From assembly GCF_013141715.1 (NCBI RefSeq), contig NZ_WHOA01000037.1, positions 1-64,000 of the forward strand: 64,000 nt of DNA. The letters are read 5' to 3'. Positions 9,379 to 18,478 of the stretch are shown here, piece after piece (the first letter of the stretch is position 1; every line of letters begins with the position of its first letter). The notes beneath the pieces were generated by a model. The model did no database searches. It worked only from the letters and a program-made list of their open reading frames with translations, and was not told the DNA's origin. Position numbers and translations under genes: made by a program. The stretch is from Paenibacillus phytorum (GTDB lineage: Bacteria; Bacillota; Bacilli; Paenibacillales; NBRC-103111).

Positions 9379-9825
9379 TTAGACTCCTCTCCGATAAAGA
9401 AACAGCTGTGTGATGACTCCAATCACCTCTGATAATAAGCCTGAACTAATAAGTATGATGAACATAACATAGGGTGGTTGATCCATAACCAGCGGTATCA
9501 TTGCTAGAAGAAAACCAATAATAAATACATAATGAGAATTTCTCGTGGATTTCAATTCAATTAATTTGTCCAGCTCATCCGTGATTCGAGGTTCTTTCTC
9601 CTTCGTTGCTATGGTATTGATCATACTGAAAACGATATGAATGATAATTTTTGCTAAAATCGACACCGGGATTAAGATTAAAATGAAAGCTCCCCAGAAG
9701 CTGAATGCGTTCGATGTATGAAAGCTCCCTTCTTGGTACTTTTGAAACACATACATACTATAGAGAGAAAAAATGAGTAAGGTAGTAATTAAAGATACGA
9801 TGTTTTTCTTTTCTTGAAAGGACAT
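9379..9825 (-). CDS. Hypothetical membrane protein, operon partner of XRE regulator
   Basis: Protein of 148 residues with four predicted TM segments (about 11-30, 43-66, 97-113, 119-140) and a charged cytoplasmic loop between the second and third. I do not recognise a named family with confidence; small membrane proteins co-transcribed with 65-75-residue XRE regulators are common in Firmicutes. The start was taken as the ATG at 9825, six bases inside the GTG-initiated ORF, because AAAGGAGAGG is correctly spaced for it and touches the GTG. Confidence 0.8.
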   Translation of the reverse strand: MSFQEKKNIVSLITTLLIFSLYSMYVFQKYQEGSFHTSNAFSFWGAFILILIPVSILAKIIIHIVFSMINTIATKEKEPRITDELDKLIELKSTRNSHYVFIIGFLLAMIPLVMDQPPYVMFIILISSGLLSEVIGVITQLFLYRRGV

Positions 9826-9864
9826 ATACACCTCTCCTTTTCTGTTAATATTTATAAATAAGTA

Positions 9865-9921
9865 AAGTATTATTTACATAGTATATTATCCGACATACAT
9901 TGTGTCAAGTATTCTTTACAT
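9865..9921. promoter_or_regulatory. Paired 15-bp direct repeats flanking the XRE promoter
   Basis: AAGTATTATTTACAT (9865-9879) and AAGTATTCTTTACAT (9907-9921) differ at one base. They are spaced 42 bp apart (about four helical turns), one just past the -10 and one over the -35. The position suggests autoregulation by the XRE protein. Confidence 0.6.
9880..9908 (-). promoter_or_regulatory. Sigma-A promoter of the XRE operon
   Basis: On the minus strand TTGACA (9903-9908), a 17-bp spacer and TATACT (9880-9885) form a near-consensus vegetative promoter about 55 bp ahead of the first gene. Confidence 0.85.
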
Positions 9922-9953
9922 GTGATTACACAAATTTATAGCCTAGACCTATG

Positions 9954-9990
9954 CAAAAAGAGCAAAGGCGTTATGCCTTTGCTCTTTTTG
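9954..9990 (-). terminator. Terminator of the lysP-like gene
   Basis: Perfect stem AAAAAGAGCAAAGGC / GCCTTTGCTCTTTTT with a five-base loop, just after the permease stop. It has T-tracts on both strands and could also act bidirectionally. Confidence 0.92.
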
Positions 9991-9995
9991 TTCAA

Positions 9996-11429
9996 TTAAT
10001 CTACTGTAGGGTCCAACTGGCATTCTTCCAGTTTTAACACTTTTGTTTTGTATTTCCACTTGTAGCCCAGCCACAACACCAAGAAAAATGGAATTCCTAT
10101 ATAGGATGCGAGTAAGAACGTCCAGTCCACCTGACCGTCCGAAAACGCGCTAATGCTTTGGCCAATGATGACAATCATACACATTACACCTGCCAAGATC
10201 GGCCCGAACGGGAACCACATAGAGCGGTATGGAAGATCAGCTACTTTGTTCCCTTGTGCAACGTAAGCTTTACGGAAACGGTAATGGCTAATTGCAATAC
10301 CAAGCCATGCGATGAATCCAGACATACCTGATGCGTTCAATAGCCAAATGTACACTTGACCATCGCCAAAGAAAGAGGCAAGAAACGTAAGCATTCCGAT
10401 TGCAGCTGTCGCGAGCAGGGCGTAAACTGGAATCCCGCTTTTATTTAATTTAGTGAATAATTTAGGTGCTTTACCTTCTTTCGCCAATACCCACAGCATG
10501 CGTGTGGAAGCGTACATCCCTGAATTACCCGCGGATAAAACCGAGCTTAGGATAACGGCATTCATCACAGAAGCTGCTATGCTTAAGCCTGCTTTTTCGA
10601 AAATAATCGTAAACGGACTTGCCGCTACGCTGTCGCTAGCCAATGTATCTGTGGAATACGGAATCAGCATGCCAACAACGAAAATAGCCAAGATGTAAAA
10701 TAATAGAATTCTCCAGAATACGCTGCGAATCGCGCGAGGTACGCTCTTCCGTGGATTCTCGGACTCCCCTGCTGCAATTCCGACGAGTTCTGTTCCTTGG
10801 AAGGAGAAGCCGGCAGCCATACAAACACCAAGTACGGCAAGCAAGCCGCCCGAAATCGGCGCGTCACCTGCTGTAAAATTACTGAATCCAATCGCTTTTC
10901 CGCCCCAGATGCCGACGATCATTAGCAATCCGATACCGATAAACACTGTAATTGTTACAATCTTTATCATTGCGAACCAATATTCCGACTCGCCATAGCT
11001 TTTAACAGACAATAAATTAAGACCAACCATCAAAGCAAGGAATAAAGCACTCCATAAGAACGACGGGCTGTCAGGCAGCCAGAACTTAATAATTAACGTC
11101 GCCGCGGACAACTCTGCCGCAATTGTAATTGCCCAGTTGTACCAATAATTCCACCCTAGCGCGAAACCAAAGGATGGATCCACGAATTTCGTTGCGTAGG
11201 TACTAAATGTTCCAGATACCGGCATATATGTCGCCATTTCTCCTAAGCTTGTTACCAAAAAGTAAACCATAATTCCAATGACCAAGTATGCTAACAGCGC
11301 GCCGCCTGGTCCTGCCGTATGAATCGCCCCGCCGCTGGCTAGGAACAACCCTGTTCCAATCGATCCGCCGAGTGAAATCATCGTCATGTGGCGCGACTTT
11401 AAACCTCTACGTAACTTGTTCTCTTTCAA
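9996..11429 (-). CDS. lysP: Lysine-specific amino acid permease (LysP-like)
   Basis: APC-superfamily permease of 477 residues with 12 predicted TM helices. It closely follows remembered E. coli LysP throughout: GGSIGTGLFLASGGAIHTAGPG near residue 20, FALGWNYWYNWAITIA near 90, SFQGTELVGIAAGESE near 209, VLSAGNSGMYASTRML near 300, GMSGFIAWLGIAISHYRFR near 370. The start is a TTG with RBS GGGAG. A lysine riboswitch and its terminator lie directly upstream, which independently supports lysine as substrate and means expression falls when lysine is plentiful. Confidence 0.93.
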   Translation of the reverse strand: MKENKLRRGLKSRHMTMISLGGSIGTGLFLASGGAIHTAGPGGALLAYLVIGIMVYFLVTSLGEMATYMPVSGTFSTYATKFVDPSFGFALGWNYWYNWAITIAAELSAATLIIKFWLPDSPSFLWSALFLALMVGLNLLSVKSYGESEYWFAMIKIVTITVFIGIGLLMIVGIWGGKAIGFSNFTAGDAPISGGLLAVLGVCMAAGFSFQGTELVGIAAGESENPRKSVPRAIRSVFWRILLFYILAIFVVGMLIPYSTDTLASDSVAASPFTIIFEKAGLSIAASVMNAVILSSVLSAGNSGMYASTRMLWVLAKEGKAPKLFTKLNKSGIPVYALLATAAIGMLTFLASFFGDGQVYIWLLNASGMSGFIAWLGIAISHYRFRKAYVAQGNKVADLPYRSMWFPFGPILAGVMCMIVIIGQSISAFSDGQVDWTFLLASYIGIPFFLVLWLGYKWKYKTKVLKLEECQLDPTVD

Positions 11430-11490
11430 TTTTTGTACGCTCCCTTTACATGTTTTCCATTAGCTTTCTTTAAATAGAAGGCTAACAACA

Positions 11491-11531
11491 CAAAAAAGCC
11501 GCCTCTTTTCATAAATAAGTCAGGCAGCTTC
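11491..11531 (-). terminator. Riboswitch-controlled terminator ahead of lysP
   Basis: On the minus strand AAGCTGCC pairs with GGCGGCTT and is followed by a TTTTTTG tract. It lies between the aptamer and the permease start and is the expression platform of the lysine riboswitch. Confidence 0.85.
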
Positions 11532-11549
11532 TACTCCCTCATTTATCCT

Positions 11550-11750
11550 ATTTCAAGATAGCACAACACACTGTTTTGGATAAAACAGTATGACAGTTCC
11601 GCTCCTTTCGGAAACGGCCCCAGCCGGGCGCGGTCAGTATACCGTGCGGCTTCGGCAATGTTGCCTTTTCATCGGAATTAACAGTCTTTACTGGACTTCC
11701 TCCGATGTACTCTTCAACATCGCGACCTCTACCTCATCTAGGTTGATGAG
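11550..11750 (-). ncRNA. Lysine riboswitch (L box)
   Basis: The minus-strand leader shows the L-box signature in order: GAGGTAGAGGTCGCGA, GAAGAGTA, GGAGGAAG, ATTGCCGAAGC, a CCCGGCTGGG segment, CGAAAGGAGC, and a P5-like hairpin (ATACTGTTTT-ATCC-AAAACAGTGT). TGAGGTAG (11729-11736) can close P1 with CTATCTTG (11554-11561). A terminator follows, so lysine binding should cause premature termination. The downstream gene encodes a lysine permease, as expected for this class. Confidence 0.95.
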
Positions 11751-11780
11751 GGTTCATATTTAGTTTTAATAACCTTTACT

Positions 11781-11809
11781 ATTTTAATTAGCTTCAGGTT
11801 ATTAATCAA
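11781..11809 (-). promoter_or_regulatory. Promoter of the lysine riboswitch-lysP transcript
   Basis: Minus-strand TTGATT (11804-11809), a 17-bp spacer and TAAAAT (11781-11786), placed about 30 bp upstream of the aptamer. Confidence 0.7.
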
Positions 11810-11937
11810 TAGATATTTATTCCAATTTGAAAGGGATAGCTCTAGACAATTATATTGTGTTTAACTGTCACATGCTTCATATTTATATGGATAAGCCATT
11901 ATTTTCAAATTAAATCGACTGGTTGAGGTGAACTGCT

Positions 11938-12621
11938 ATGAAAGAACAGAAAATACATACGTATGAAGAGGCCGTTCAACTTATTCATGAAGTCGGTATT
12001 CTACCTTTAGCTCCCTTAATCCCAGATCACCCGTCACTCTATCAGGTCACTCACGGTGAGCCGTGGTTAACTGGCACTGATTTAGATCCTTGGGTGTGGC
12101 GAGCACGGTTTCCGAGCGACGGTACAGCTGCCTATGGCAAATTCCTGAAGAAAAAATCGGTTTTCATTTCACGCGAACTGTTTCCATGGGTCAAAGCCAT
12201 ATTAGGAAGCCCTCAACCCATTGAAGATCGTTATAAAAACGGCCTTGTTTCCAACGCTTCCTTAGAGCTCTTCCGGCAAATCAAAGAAGAAGAAGGGATT
12301 GAAACAAGGTTGTTAAGAGTTAAAACGGGCATGCATGCCAAAGAAATGAAAAAAACCTTTGGACAAGGTTTATTGGATTTACAAGGCACGTTGGATATCG
12401 TTATTTCCGGTGTCAAAGAAAGCAGAATTTCGTTAGATGAAAACAGCGCATGGCAAAGCACTTCATTCGAAACAGCGGATCATTGGATGGAGAGCGCCAA
12501 ATTGCACGAATTCGATATTGACTTGAAAATTGCCAAACAAGAATTGCACACTCGATTAAAAAGCAATTGTAGTCCTGATTCAATGAAATTTTTCACTAAA
12601 CTGTTTCAGTTCGAAGCCTAG
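11938..12621 (+). CDS. AlkZ-related winged-helix protein
   Basis: Soluble protein of 227 residues with a GAGGTGA RBS. The sequence (early VGILPLAP, GEPWLTGTDLDPWVWR, FISRELFPWV, later GMHAKEMKKTFGQGLLDLQ) fits Bacillales proteins called AlkZ-related, which share part of the winged-helix scaffold of YcaQ/AlkZ DNA glycosylases. I see no catalytic QΦD/QΦQ motif typical of true AlkZ, so enzymatic activity is doubtful. It is a lone plus-strand gene between the lysine riboswitch promoter (divergent) and a convergent PEP-mutase-like gene. Confidence 0.6.
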   Translation: MKEQKIHTYEEAVQLIHEVGILPLAPLIPDHPSLYQVTHGEPWLTGTDLDPWVWRARFPSDGTAAYGKFLKKKSVFISRELFPWVKAILGSPQPIEDRYKNGLVSNASLELFRQIKEEEGIETRLLRVKTGMHAKEMKKTFGQGLLDLQGTLDIVISGVKESRISLDENSAWQSTSFETADHWMESAKLHEFDIDLKIAKQELHTRLKSNCSPDSMKFFTKLFQFEA

Positions 12622-12648
12622 TCTTAGGTTAACATTTTAAATTATTAA

Positions 12649-13416
12649 TCAATTAAATAATATCGATGTATCCTGAGACTCATAAATTTGAGCCGCACAA
12701 TGATCCAATAAGTTGTTAACCTTCCGATATAACGCACCTCCAATACTTAACCTTTTGACTCCAAGCTCCTTGAGCTTATTGCAGCTAGTGAGTCCCGGCA
12801 AAGACATAATATTTAGCGGCGCATTTGTTTGTGAGATGATTACTCTGATTTCGTCATCTTCTTTCAATCCGGGAACAAAAATACCGCTTGCGCCGCTTTC
12901 GACATAGGCTTTTGCTCTGTAAATCGTTTCATTTAGAGGATCTTGATTTTGTAAATATGTATCAGTCCTTGCGTTGATATAAAATCCTTGATAGCCATTC
13001 TTCTCTAATGCAGTTCTAATTTTCGATAAAAGATGGCATTGTTGGTCCAATGGTTTGAGGCCCGCTTGGTTCTTGAGTGAATCCTCTATATTGATTCCTG
13101 ACGCACCTAAATCGGCAAGTTTTAACACATTATCGACAATCGTTTGATCATCTTCTCCATAACCGGACTCAATGTCTGCAGTAACAGGTATTTTCACATG
13201 ATCTACGATCATTTTCACAACGTTTTGCTGTATGGCAAATTCAATCATTTCGCCGTCAGAATATCCTAGGCTTTTCGCTACTCCCCAACTAGTTGTACCG
13301 ATTGCTTTGAATCCGGCTTTCTCAAGTGACAGAGCGGAGAGTAGGTCCCAGGCGTTCCCCAGCAATAAAACTTCATTTGATTCATGCAGCGCGTTAAACT
13401 CCTGAATTCTATTCAT
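12649..13416 (-). CDS. Isocitrate lyase/PEP mutase family protein
   Basis: (beta/alpha)8-fold enzyme of 255 residues. It has GNAWDLLSAL near residue 20, GTTSWGVAKSLGYSDG, the metal-binding DIESGYGED near residue 80, GASGINIEDS near 104, INARTDTYL near 147 and GASGIFVPGL near 176. These are the conserved blocks of the carboxyphosphonoenolpyruvate mutase / 2-methylisocitrate lyase superfamily. The loop that usually carries the active-site Cys in lyases is not evident, so this is more likely an oxaloacetate-hydrolase-, decarboxylase- or PEP-mutase-like member. Monocistronic; convergent with the AlkZ-related gene. Confidence 0.85.
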   Translation of the reverse strand: MNRIQEFNALHESNEVLLLGNAWDLLSALSLEKAGFKAIGTTSWGVAKSLGYSDGEMIEFAIQQNVVKMIVDHVKIPVTADIESGYGEDDQTIVDNVLKLADLGASGINIEDSLKNQAGLKPLDQQCHLLSKIRTALEKNGYQGFYINARTDTYLQNQDPLNETIYRAKAYVESGASGIFVPGLKEDDEIRVIISQTNAPLNIMSLPGLTSCNKLKELGVKRLSIGGALYRKVNNLLDHCAAQIYESQDTSILFN

Positions 13417-13597
13417 GTTAGCGCATCCCCTTTAGTTTTGATTAGACACAAATACATCAAATTCAACCTTATCACTCTTTAACTTATGATTCCCTACTAA
13501 TGATGCAATAAATAGTTTAAAAATAGAAGCTAGGAATTGATTTTAATTAAAATATCCTCTCGTTCTGGGGGAGGTCCTTTTGGGACAGAGGTTGTTC

Positions 13598-13806
13598 TTA
13601 ACGGAACGACAAGCCGCTAAAGTGGATGAAATGAGCTAAAAATTGAATTAGCGGAACGTGAGGGCGTTATTCGATCAAATTTGAGCGATCCGAAGCTAAA
13701 AACAACGGAATAGCGTCAATACGTTCCTCGTTTACTTGAATTAGAGCATATTTCACGTAAATAGCGTCTCTACGTTCACTCTGCATCTACAGGAAACGTC
13801 TAATTT
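13598..13806. repeat. Cluster of degenerate ~22-bp intergenic repeats
   Basis: Four related units sit in a gene-free stretch: 13598-13621 and 13648-13671 in one orientation, 13709-13730 and 13760-13781 in the other. Read in one direction they share GGAACGTnnnGnCGCTATT. A fragment (GGAAACGTCTAATTT) follows at about 13792. No ORF is supported in 13417-13868. Confidence 0.65.
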
Positions 13807-13809
13807 AAA

Positions 13810-13862
13810 GAGAAGAGGGCTGTCCTCAAGTAGATTTCTACTTTTGAGACAACCCCTTCAAA
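13810..13862 (-). terminator. Terminator of the multidomain hydrolase operon
   Basis: Long minus-strand hairpin: GGGGTTGTCTCAAAAGTAGA pairs with TCTACTTGAGGACAGCCCTC around a short loop, immediately after the stop of the large hydrolase gene. The tail (TTCTCTTT) is T-rich but imperfect. Confidence 0.7.
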
Positions 13863-13868
13863 ACTTAA

Positions 13869-16800
13869 CTATTTAGTTACATTTACTATCATCTTTTCGC
13901 TAGAGGTGGCTCCTGCATAGTTAATAAGCTCAGCTCGATACTCATAGTTGCCTTTTGCTCTATTTGCCACGGTCATTACCGCTGATTGGGCGTTCGGTGT
14001 ATGATTCGCCAGTGCTTCTGTATAGATGAGAATACCATTCTCATATAAATTGTACGTCCCGCCATTGGTTCCCCACCACATGTTCATGCTGACTTTAAAA
14101 TTGCCGTCACCATCCCAGTTATCGTTGGAAAGAACTGATTTTTCCGGTGCTGCTTTTGTAACCGTTACTACGTGTGTAGGGCTCGTTGTTGTGCCGAATG
14201 CATTGGTAAGCTCTGCATAGTAACGATAAATCCCATTCTGCTTGTAGGTAATGGATGTTATGGTGGATTGAGCTGATGGTGAATTGTCAGTGAGAATTTG
14301 TGTATCCATTAATACATCATTCTCGTAAAGCTTGTAGATTCTACCGTTTTCTCCATACCACATGTTCATCGTAACATTATATGTACCGTCCAGAAGTCCG
14401 GTATCATACCCATTGTCATCGGATAGTACCACTGTACCCGGTTTAGCTTTACTTTTTGCTGCAATATTGTTCACAGTTGCCGTTGCCGTTCCGTGATTTC
14501 CTGCTGCGTCGACGAATTCGAAGGTAAAGCTGCCGTTAAAGATGAATGTGTAGCTGTTTGAACCTCCATTATTCGTAATCGTTACCGATTCGCTCGGTGT
14601 GATTGTGGCAATTACACTTTGTGCGTTTAGCACGCTATAGGCCACTGTTGCAGTTGGCGCCGTATTATCTACCGTTATCTCTATGCTGCCGACAAAGGGA
14701 CCGTACGATGCTTGAATGATCGCTCTGCCTTCCCCAATTGCCTTCACTACGCCATAAGTATCCACAGTTACGGTTGATGGATCGGATGAATGCCACGCAG
14801 CTTTGCCAGATAAATCTACAAACCCGCTTGCCGTCAGTCCGTGGGCACCCAGAGTCTGTGTTTGTCCCTCCGTCATATTCGTTTGAGCCGCTTCAACAAC
14901 TAGCCCATTCAACATCCACACTTTTCCATATTTCGCCGGATTTTTATCACTGCCAATCCCGCTGCTCCACTCAAGCCATCCAAGCCGACCGCTGCCGTTA
15001 TTGTCGTTGACCAGCACAGACAGTCGAAGAGGACCTTTCGGATCATGTACATAAGGATATAATTCAGAAGAATTCACATGGATATAATAAGTTGTTTCAT
15101 TGGGAACCGTTTGATCTACCTTTAGGGACGCGTACTGTGCTACGCTGTTACCCGGTGTCCAATTTGTTGGCAAATTTCCGCCAACATAAGGCACCGATTG
15201 TTTATAAAGCACTGGGCCTTGCGGTGTCAGTGCTGCCTGGAACTCCACCTGATCTCCCGTAAATCCCTGTCCGAATGTGTCAATCGCGAACTGTACGCTG
15301 TCCCCTTTCCAGAAGCTTCCGAGTGGATTATCCTGAACAAATGTCCCATCCTTCACACGAACGATCAGGTCTAGCCCGCTATCCGAATACCCCGCCGCAA
15401 ACGAAGCGTCAAAATCCGCCGGTTTCGTCGACTGAGCAGCTGCTTTATACGCCCAATTATCGGTAGTCCAAACAGCATGGTCTGCGACTTCTAATGTGGC
15501 AGGATTGAACAGTTCTCCGCTGGTTCCCTTGGACTCAGGGACAACAATATTACTCGTATTACGGTCGAAATCCGAGATCAAAAACGGCTCTGAGATCGGT
15601 AGTAGCGCTAATGCTGCGCTATCCGCATTACTTATCCAATATACCTTACCAGGATGTACGCTAAGTAGGTTATTGGCACTTTGCGTTTTGCCCTCCCAGT
15701 CCGTAACGAGGGTTTCACTCGTGAAAGCAGCCGCTAGACGCGCATCGATCGGAGCTTCTGAGGATCCGTCAGTCCACAAACCTATGAGTCGGGTTCCGTC
15801 GTTGTCAATTACAACTGCTTTTTGTCCTTCCTGGAGAACGTACTCCCCTTTATAAACGAGCGATTGGCCAGCAAGATCGAGAAAATGGTGGGCTACTGAC
15901 GCTGCCAGTCTAGGCTCCACTCGCGGCTTAGAGCGGAATAAACCCGATGCGTGCGTTACAGTTCCTGTGCTCTTGGCATAAGATAAAGTTTCCATCTCCG
16001 ATAAATTCAACATATGAAATAAGGCAATTTTTTGCGTTCCCCATTTGAGCTGTGACAGGAAGTCAACGATCATCCGCTTAGCGATCTCAGATTCCGTAGG
16101 TACTGTGCCTGTTACTGAATTCGAATTGACCAGAATCGCATGACTCTCCGAATCAGCCCACTGCTTGGAAGCGATCCCAAAAGCCTGATCAATACGCTGG
16201 AATTCGCGTGGATCGGGCAGGTAACCATGCAGCGAGAGCTTATCGAAATAGGACGCTCCGCCCAAGCTGAGCAGTTCTTTATAAAATGATAAATAGTTGC
16301 GTCCTGCAAGTCCGCCAATCCATACATCCGAATCTGGCTGCTCCTCTTTGATTGTCTTATATGCCGTTTTCAACAGCTCAACGAAGCGTTCCGTCGAATC
16401 CAGCCAAAACACGCTCAACCCCGGCAAATTCGGCTCATTCCATACTTCCCACGTCTTAATCTGATTATCGTACCGGGTAACGACGGCACGAACAAAATCT
16501 TCCCAGTCCTTCATATCCACAGGAGCATAAGCGGAATAGGCCGGCACACTAATATTCGCCTGCGTTTGCTCCGGATGCGGCGATGCCCACTGCGGCGTGT
16601 ATAACAGATTTCCAATCATATCGAAGCCGTAACTTGACAGCTTGTTGATTTGGTCATCGAATCTCGACCACTCATAAACACCGCGTGACGGTTCAATCGC
16701 CCAGCTCGTATCGCGGAACTGCGATCCCCATGGCACTGCATGAATCCGCGCAAAGCGAAATCCGACTAAATCAGCCAGTTTCATGGCATTCTCGCCTTCA

Positions 16801-18386
16801 GAAAGCTGATAGCTAAAGCCCATGGTCGGCCATCTTTGAGATATTGGCTTCGTTGGCCCCTGACTTACTACCAATGAATATCGCTCACGTGAAAACGTAG
16901 TAAGATCCGTCTGTGAATACGTATATTTGACGGGCAGATCCGTTAAATCCGTAGAACCGTTCTGTTGATACGCAAAAGCAATTTCGTAGTACCCCGGCTC
17001 TTGAGGCGTCCAGCTCCAACCTTGATCGAGGAATGTCTGTCTCGATACAGGCACTTGTGCGATCAATTCATTATCAGAATTGTAAACGCTACCAATAATG
17101 GCATTAACGGAACTCGCTACTGCTCCAGCGTTCAATTGATACACTACGGGGTCCCCTAAATTCCACCAGCTTGCAAATTTATTGGATTTCAACGTAAAAA
17201 CAACCGGTCCCAGCGATTGGTTCGATGCTTCCGCCTTCACATCATCGTAGTATAGCTTGCCACTTGCCGGTGTCGTGGCATTTATGCTGGTAGTCGTCAA
17301 ATTCAGCACAAGCGTGTTGGTGCCAGCTGGAAATTGGCTTCGATCCACGATAAACGACACCTCCGTCCAATCCGCAAGCGACACCCCCTCCGTCTTATCC
17401 GTCGTGTAGGACCCTAAGAACGTCCCGTTGTTCTGGAAGGAAACCCACAAACGCGGTTTATTGCCCGAATAATCTTGCGACGCCTTCAGCTTGGTTGTAA
17501 TTCGAAACGATGTCATATTCGAAGGGAGCGTTATGGGACTCGACACCCACCCCGCGTATCCGCTGCTGACACTGCCCATAAACACCGAGCGCAAACCGCT
17601 GCTTTTTTCATCCTCTGTATAATTCGCCGCCGAAACCGGCGGATTGTTCGCGGATCCGTTCCACCACCACGTTTTCCAATCTTTTGGACTGCTAATGCCA
17701 TTCGTCACGGTCAATGTCTCAAAGCCCGGATTCGAAACAGGCAGTTGCTGAACTACCGGAATCGGTTCATCCGACGCCTCCACCATCACATCATCATAGT
17801 AAATTTTGCCGCTTGCTGGTGTCGCAGTATTTATGCTGGTTGTCGACAGGTTCAGCACAAGCGTGTTGGTGCCAGCCGGAAATTGGCTTCGATCGACGGT
17901 AAAGGACACTTCCGTCCAATCCGCAAGTGACAACCCCTCCGTCTGATCCGTCGTGTAGGACCCTAAAAAAGTCCCGTTGTTCTGGAAGGAAACCCACAAA
18001 CGCGGTTTGTTTCCCGCATAATCTTCCGATGTCTTCAGTTTGGTAGAAATTCGAAACGACATCATATCCGAAGGAAGCGTTATGGGATTCGATACCCACC
18101 CCGCGTATCCCGTGCTGACACTGCCAATAAATACGGAGCGCTGGCCGCCGCTTTTTTCATTCTCCGTATAATTCGCTGCCGAAATTGACGGATTGTTGAC
18201 GGGTCCGCTCCACCACCACGTCTTCCAATCTTTCGGACTGTAAACACCGTTCGTTACAGTCAGTGTTTCAAATCCTGGGTTCGAGACCGGCAGCTGCTGT
18301 ATAACCGCCGCATGAGCAGCACGTGCTCCAATTACCATAAAAAATAATAGCCCCAAAACACAAACAAATTTCTTAAACTTCCTCAT
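13869..18386 (-). CDS. Secreted multidomain glycoside hydrolase-like protein (clan A fold)
   Basis: Predicted secreted protein of 1505 residues. The start at 18386 has a GAGGAGGGG RBS and opens into a signal peptide ending AHA (about residue 26). Domains in order: two near-identical CBM-like beta-sandwich repeats (about 32-204 and 214-387), an Ig-like region (394-496), a clan-A TIM barrel (about 516-806) with acid/base Glu651 in VWNEPN, a CBM9/DOMON-like domain (956-1164), a Big_2-like Ig domain (1161-1240), another Ig-like domain (1242-1310), and two chitinase-A-N-like repeats (1316-1411, 1415-1505). The strand where the nucleophile Glu is expected reads [11 protein letters not shown] and lacks it, so catalysis is uncertain. 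Last gene of the rhamnosidase-linked locus. Confidence 0.82.
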   Translation of the reverse strand: MRKFKKFVCVLGLLFFMVIGARAAHAAVIQQLPVSNPGFETLTVTNGVYSPKDWKTWWWSGPVNNPSISAANYTENEKSGGQRSVFIGSVSTGYAGWVSNPITLPSDMMSFRISTKLKTSEDYAGNKPRLWVSFQNNGTFLGSYTTDQTEGLSLADWTEVSFTVDRSQFPAGTNTLVLNLSTTSINTATPASGKIYYDDVMVEASDEPIPVVQQLPVSNPGFETLTVTNGISSPKDWKTWWWNGSANNPPVSAANYTEDEKSSGLRSVFMGSVSSGYAGWVSSPITLPSNMTSFRITTKLKASQDYSGNKPRLWVSFQNNGTFLGSYTTDKTEGVSLADWTEVSFIVDRSQFPAGTNTLVLNLTTTSINATTPASGKLYYDDVKAEASNQSLGPVVFTLKSNKFASWWNLGDPVVYQLNAGAVASSVNAIIGSVYNSDNELIAQVPVSRQTFLDQGWSWTPQEPGYYEIAFAYQQNGSTDLTDLPVKYTYSQTDLTTFSRERYSLVVSQGPTKPISQRWPTMGFSYQLSEGENAMKLADLVGFRFARIHAVPWGSQFRDTSWAIEPSRGVYEWSRFDDQINKLSSYGFDMIGNLLYTPQWASPHPEQTQANISVPAYSAYAPVDMKDWEDFVRAVVTRYDNQIKTWEVWNEPNLPGLSVFWLDSTERFVELLKTAYKTIKEEQPDSDVWIGGLAGRNYLSFYKELLSLGGASYFDKLSLHGYLPDPREFQRIDQAFGIASKQWADSESHAILVNSNSVTGTVPTESEIAKRMIVDFLSQLKWGTQKIALFHMLNLSEMETLSYAKSTGTVTHASGLFRSKPRVEPRLAASVAHHFLDLAGQSLVYKGEYVLQEGQKAVVIDNDGTRLIGLWTDGSSEAPIDARLAAAFTSETLVTDWEGKTQSANNLLSVHPGKVYWISNADSAALALLPISEPFLISDFDRNTSNIVVPESKGTSGELFNPATLEVADHAVWTTDNWAYKAAAQSTKPADFDASFAAGYSDSGLDLIVRVKDGTFVQDNPLGSFWKGDSVQFAIDTFGQGFTGDQVEFQAALTPQGPVLYKQSVPYVGGNLPTNWTPGNSVAQYASLKVDQTVPNETTYYIHVNSSELYPYVHDPKGPLRLSVLVNDNNGSGRLGWLEWSSGIGSDKNPAKYGKVWMLNGLVVEAAQTNMTEGQTQTLGAHGLTASGFVDLSGKAAWHSSDPSTVTVDTYGVVKAIGEGRAIIQASYGPFVGSIEITVDNTAPTATVAYSVLNAQSVIATITPSESVTITNNGGSNSYTFIFNGSFTFEFVDAAGNHGTATATVNNIAAKSKAKPGTVVLSDDNGYDTGLLDGTYNVTMNMWYGENGRIYKLYENDVLMDTQILTDNSPSAQSTITSITYKQNGIYRYYAELTNAFGTTTSPTHVVTVTKAAPEKSVLSNDNWDGDGNFKVSMNMWWGTNGGTYNLYENGILIYTEALANHTPNAQSAVMTVANRAKGNYEYRAELINYAGATSSEKMIVNVTK
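17226..18293 (-). repeat. Tandem in-gene duplication of a CBM-like domain
   Basis: Two coding repeats (18293-17775 and 17747-17226; period about 546 bp) are almost identical at both DNA and protein level. They share [45 protein letters not shown] and [12 protein letters not shown]. This is a recent duplication inside the large hydrolase gene. Confidence 0.88.
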
Positions 18387-18478
18387 AATCCCCCTCCTCG
18401 TATTCATGCATCGATAAAATAAAGCTGAGGACCGCAGATTCGTATAACGGCCCCCATCGTGTATTACAAGCGCGTTGC

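Noticed and set aside
13810..13862. GGGTTGTCTCAAAAGT resembling an insertion-sequence end
   Set aside because: It forms a full terminator-like hairpin right after a stop codon; no transposase or second terminus was found.
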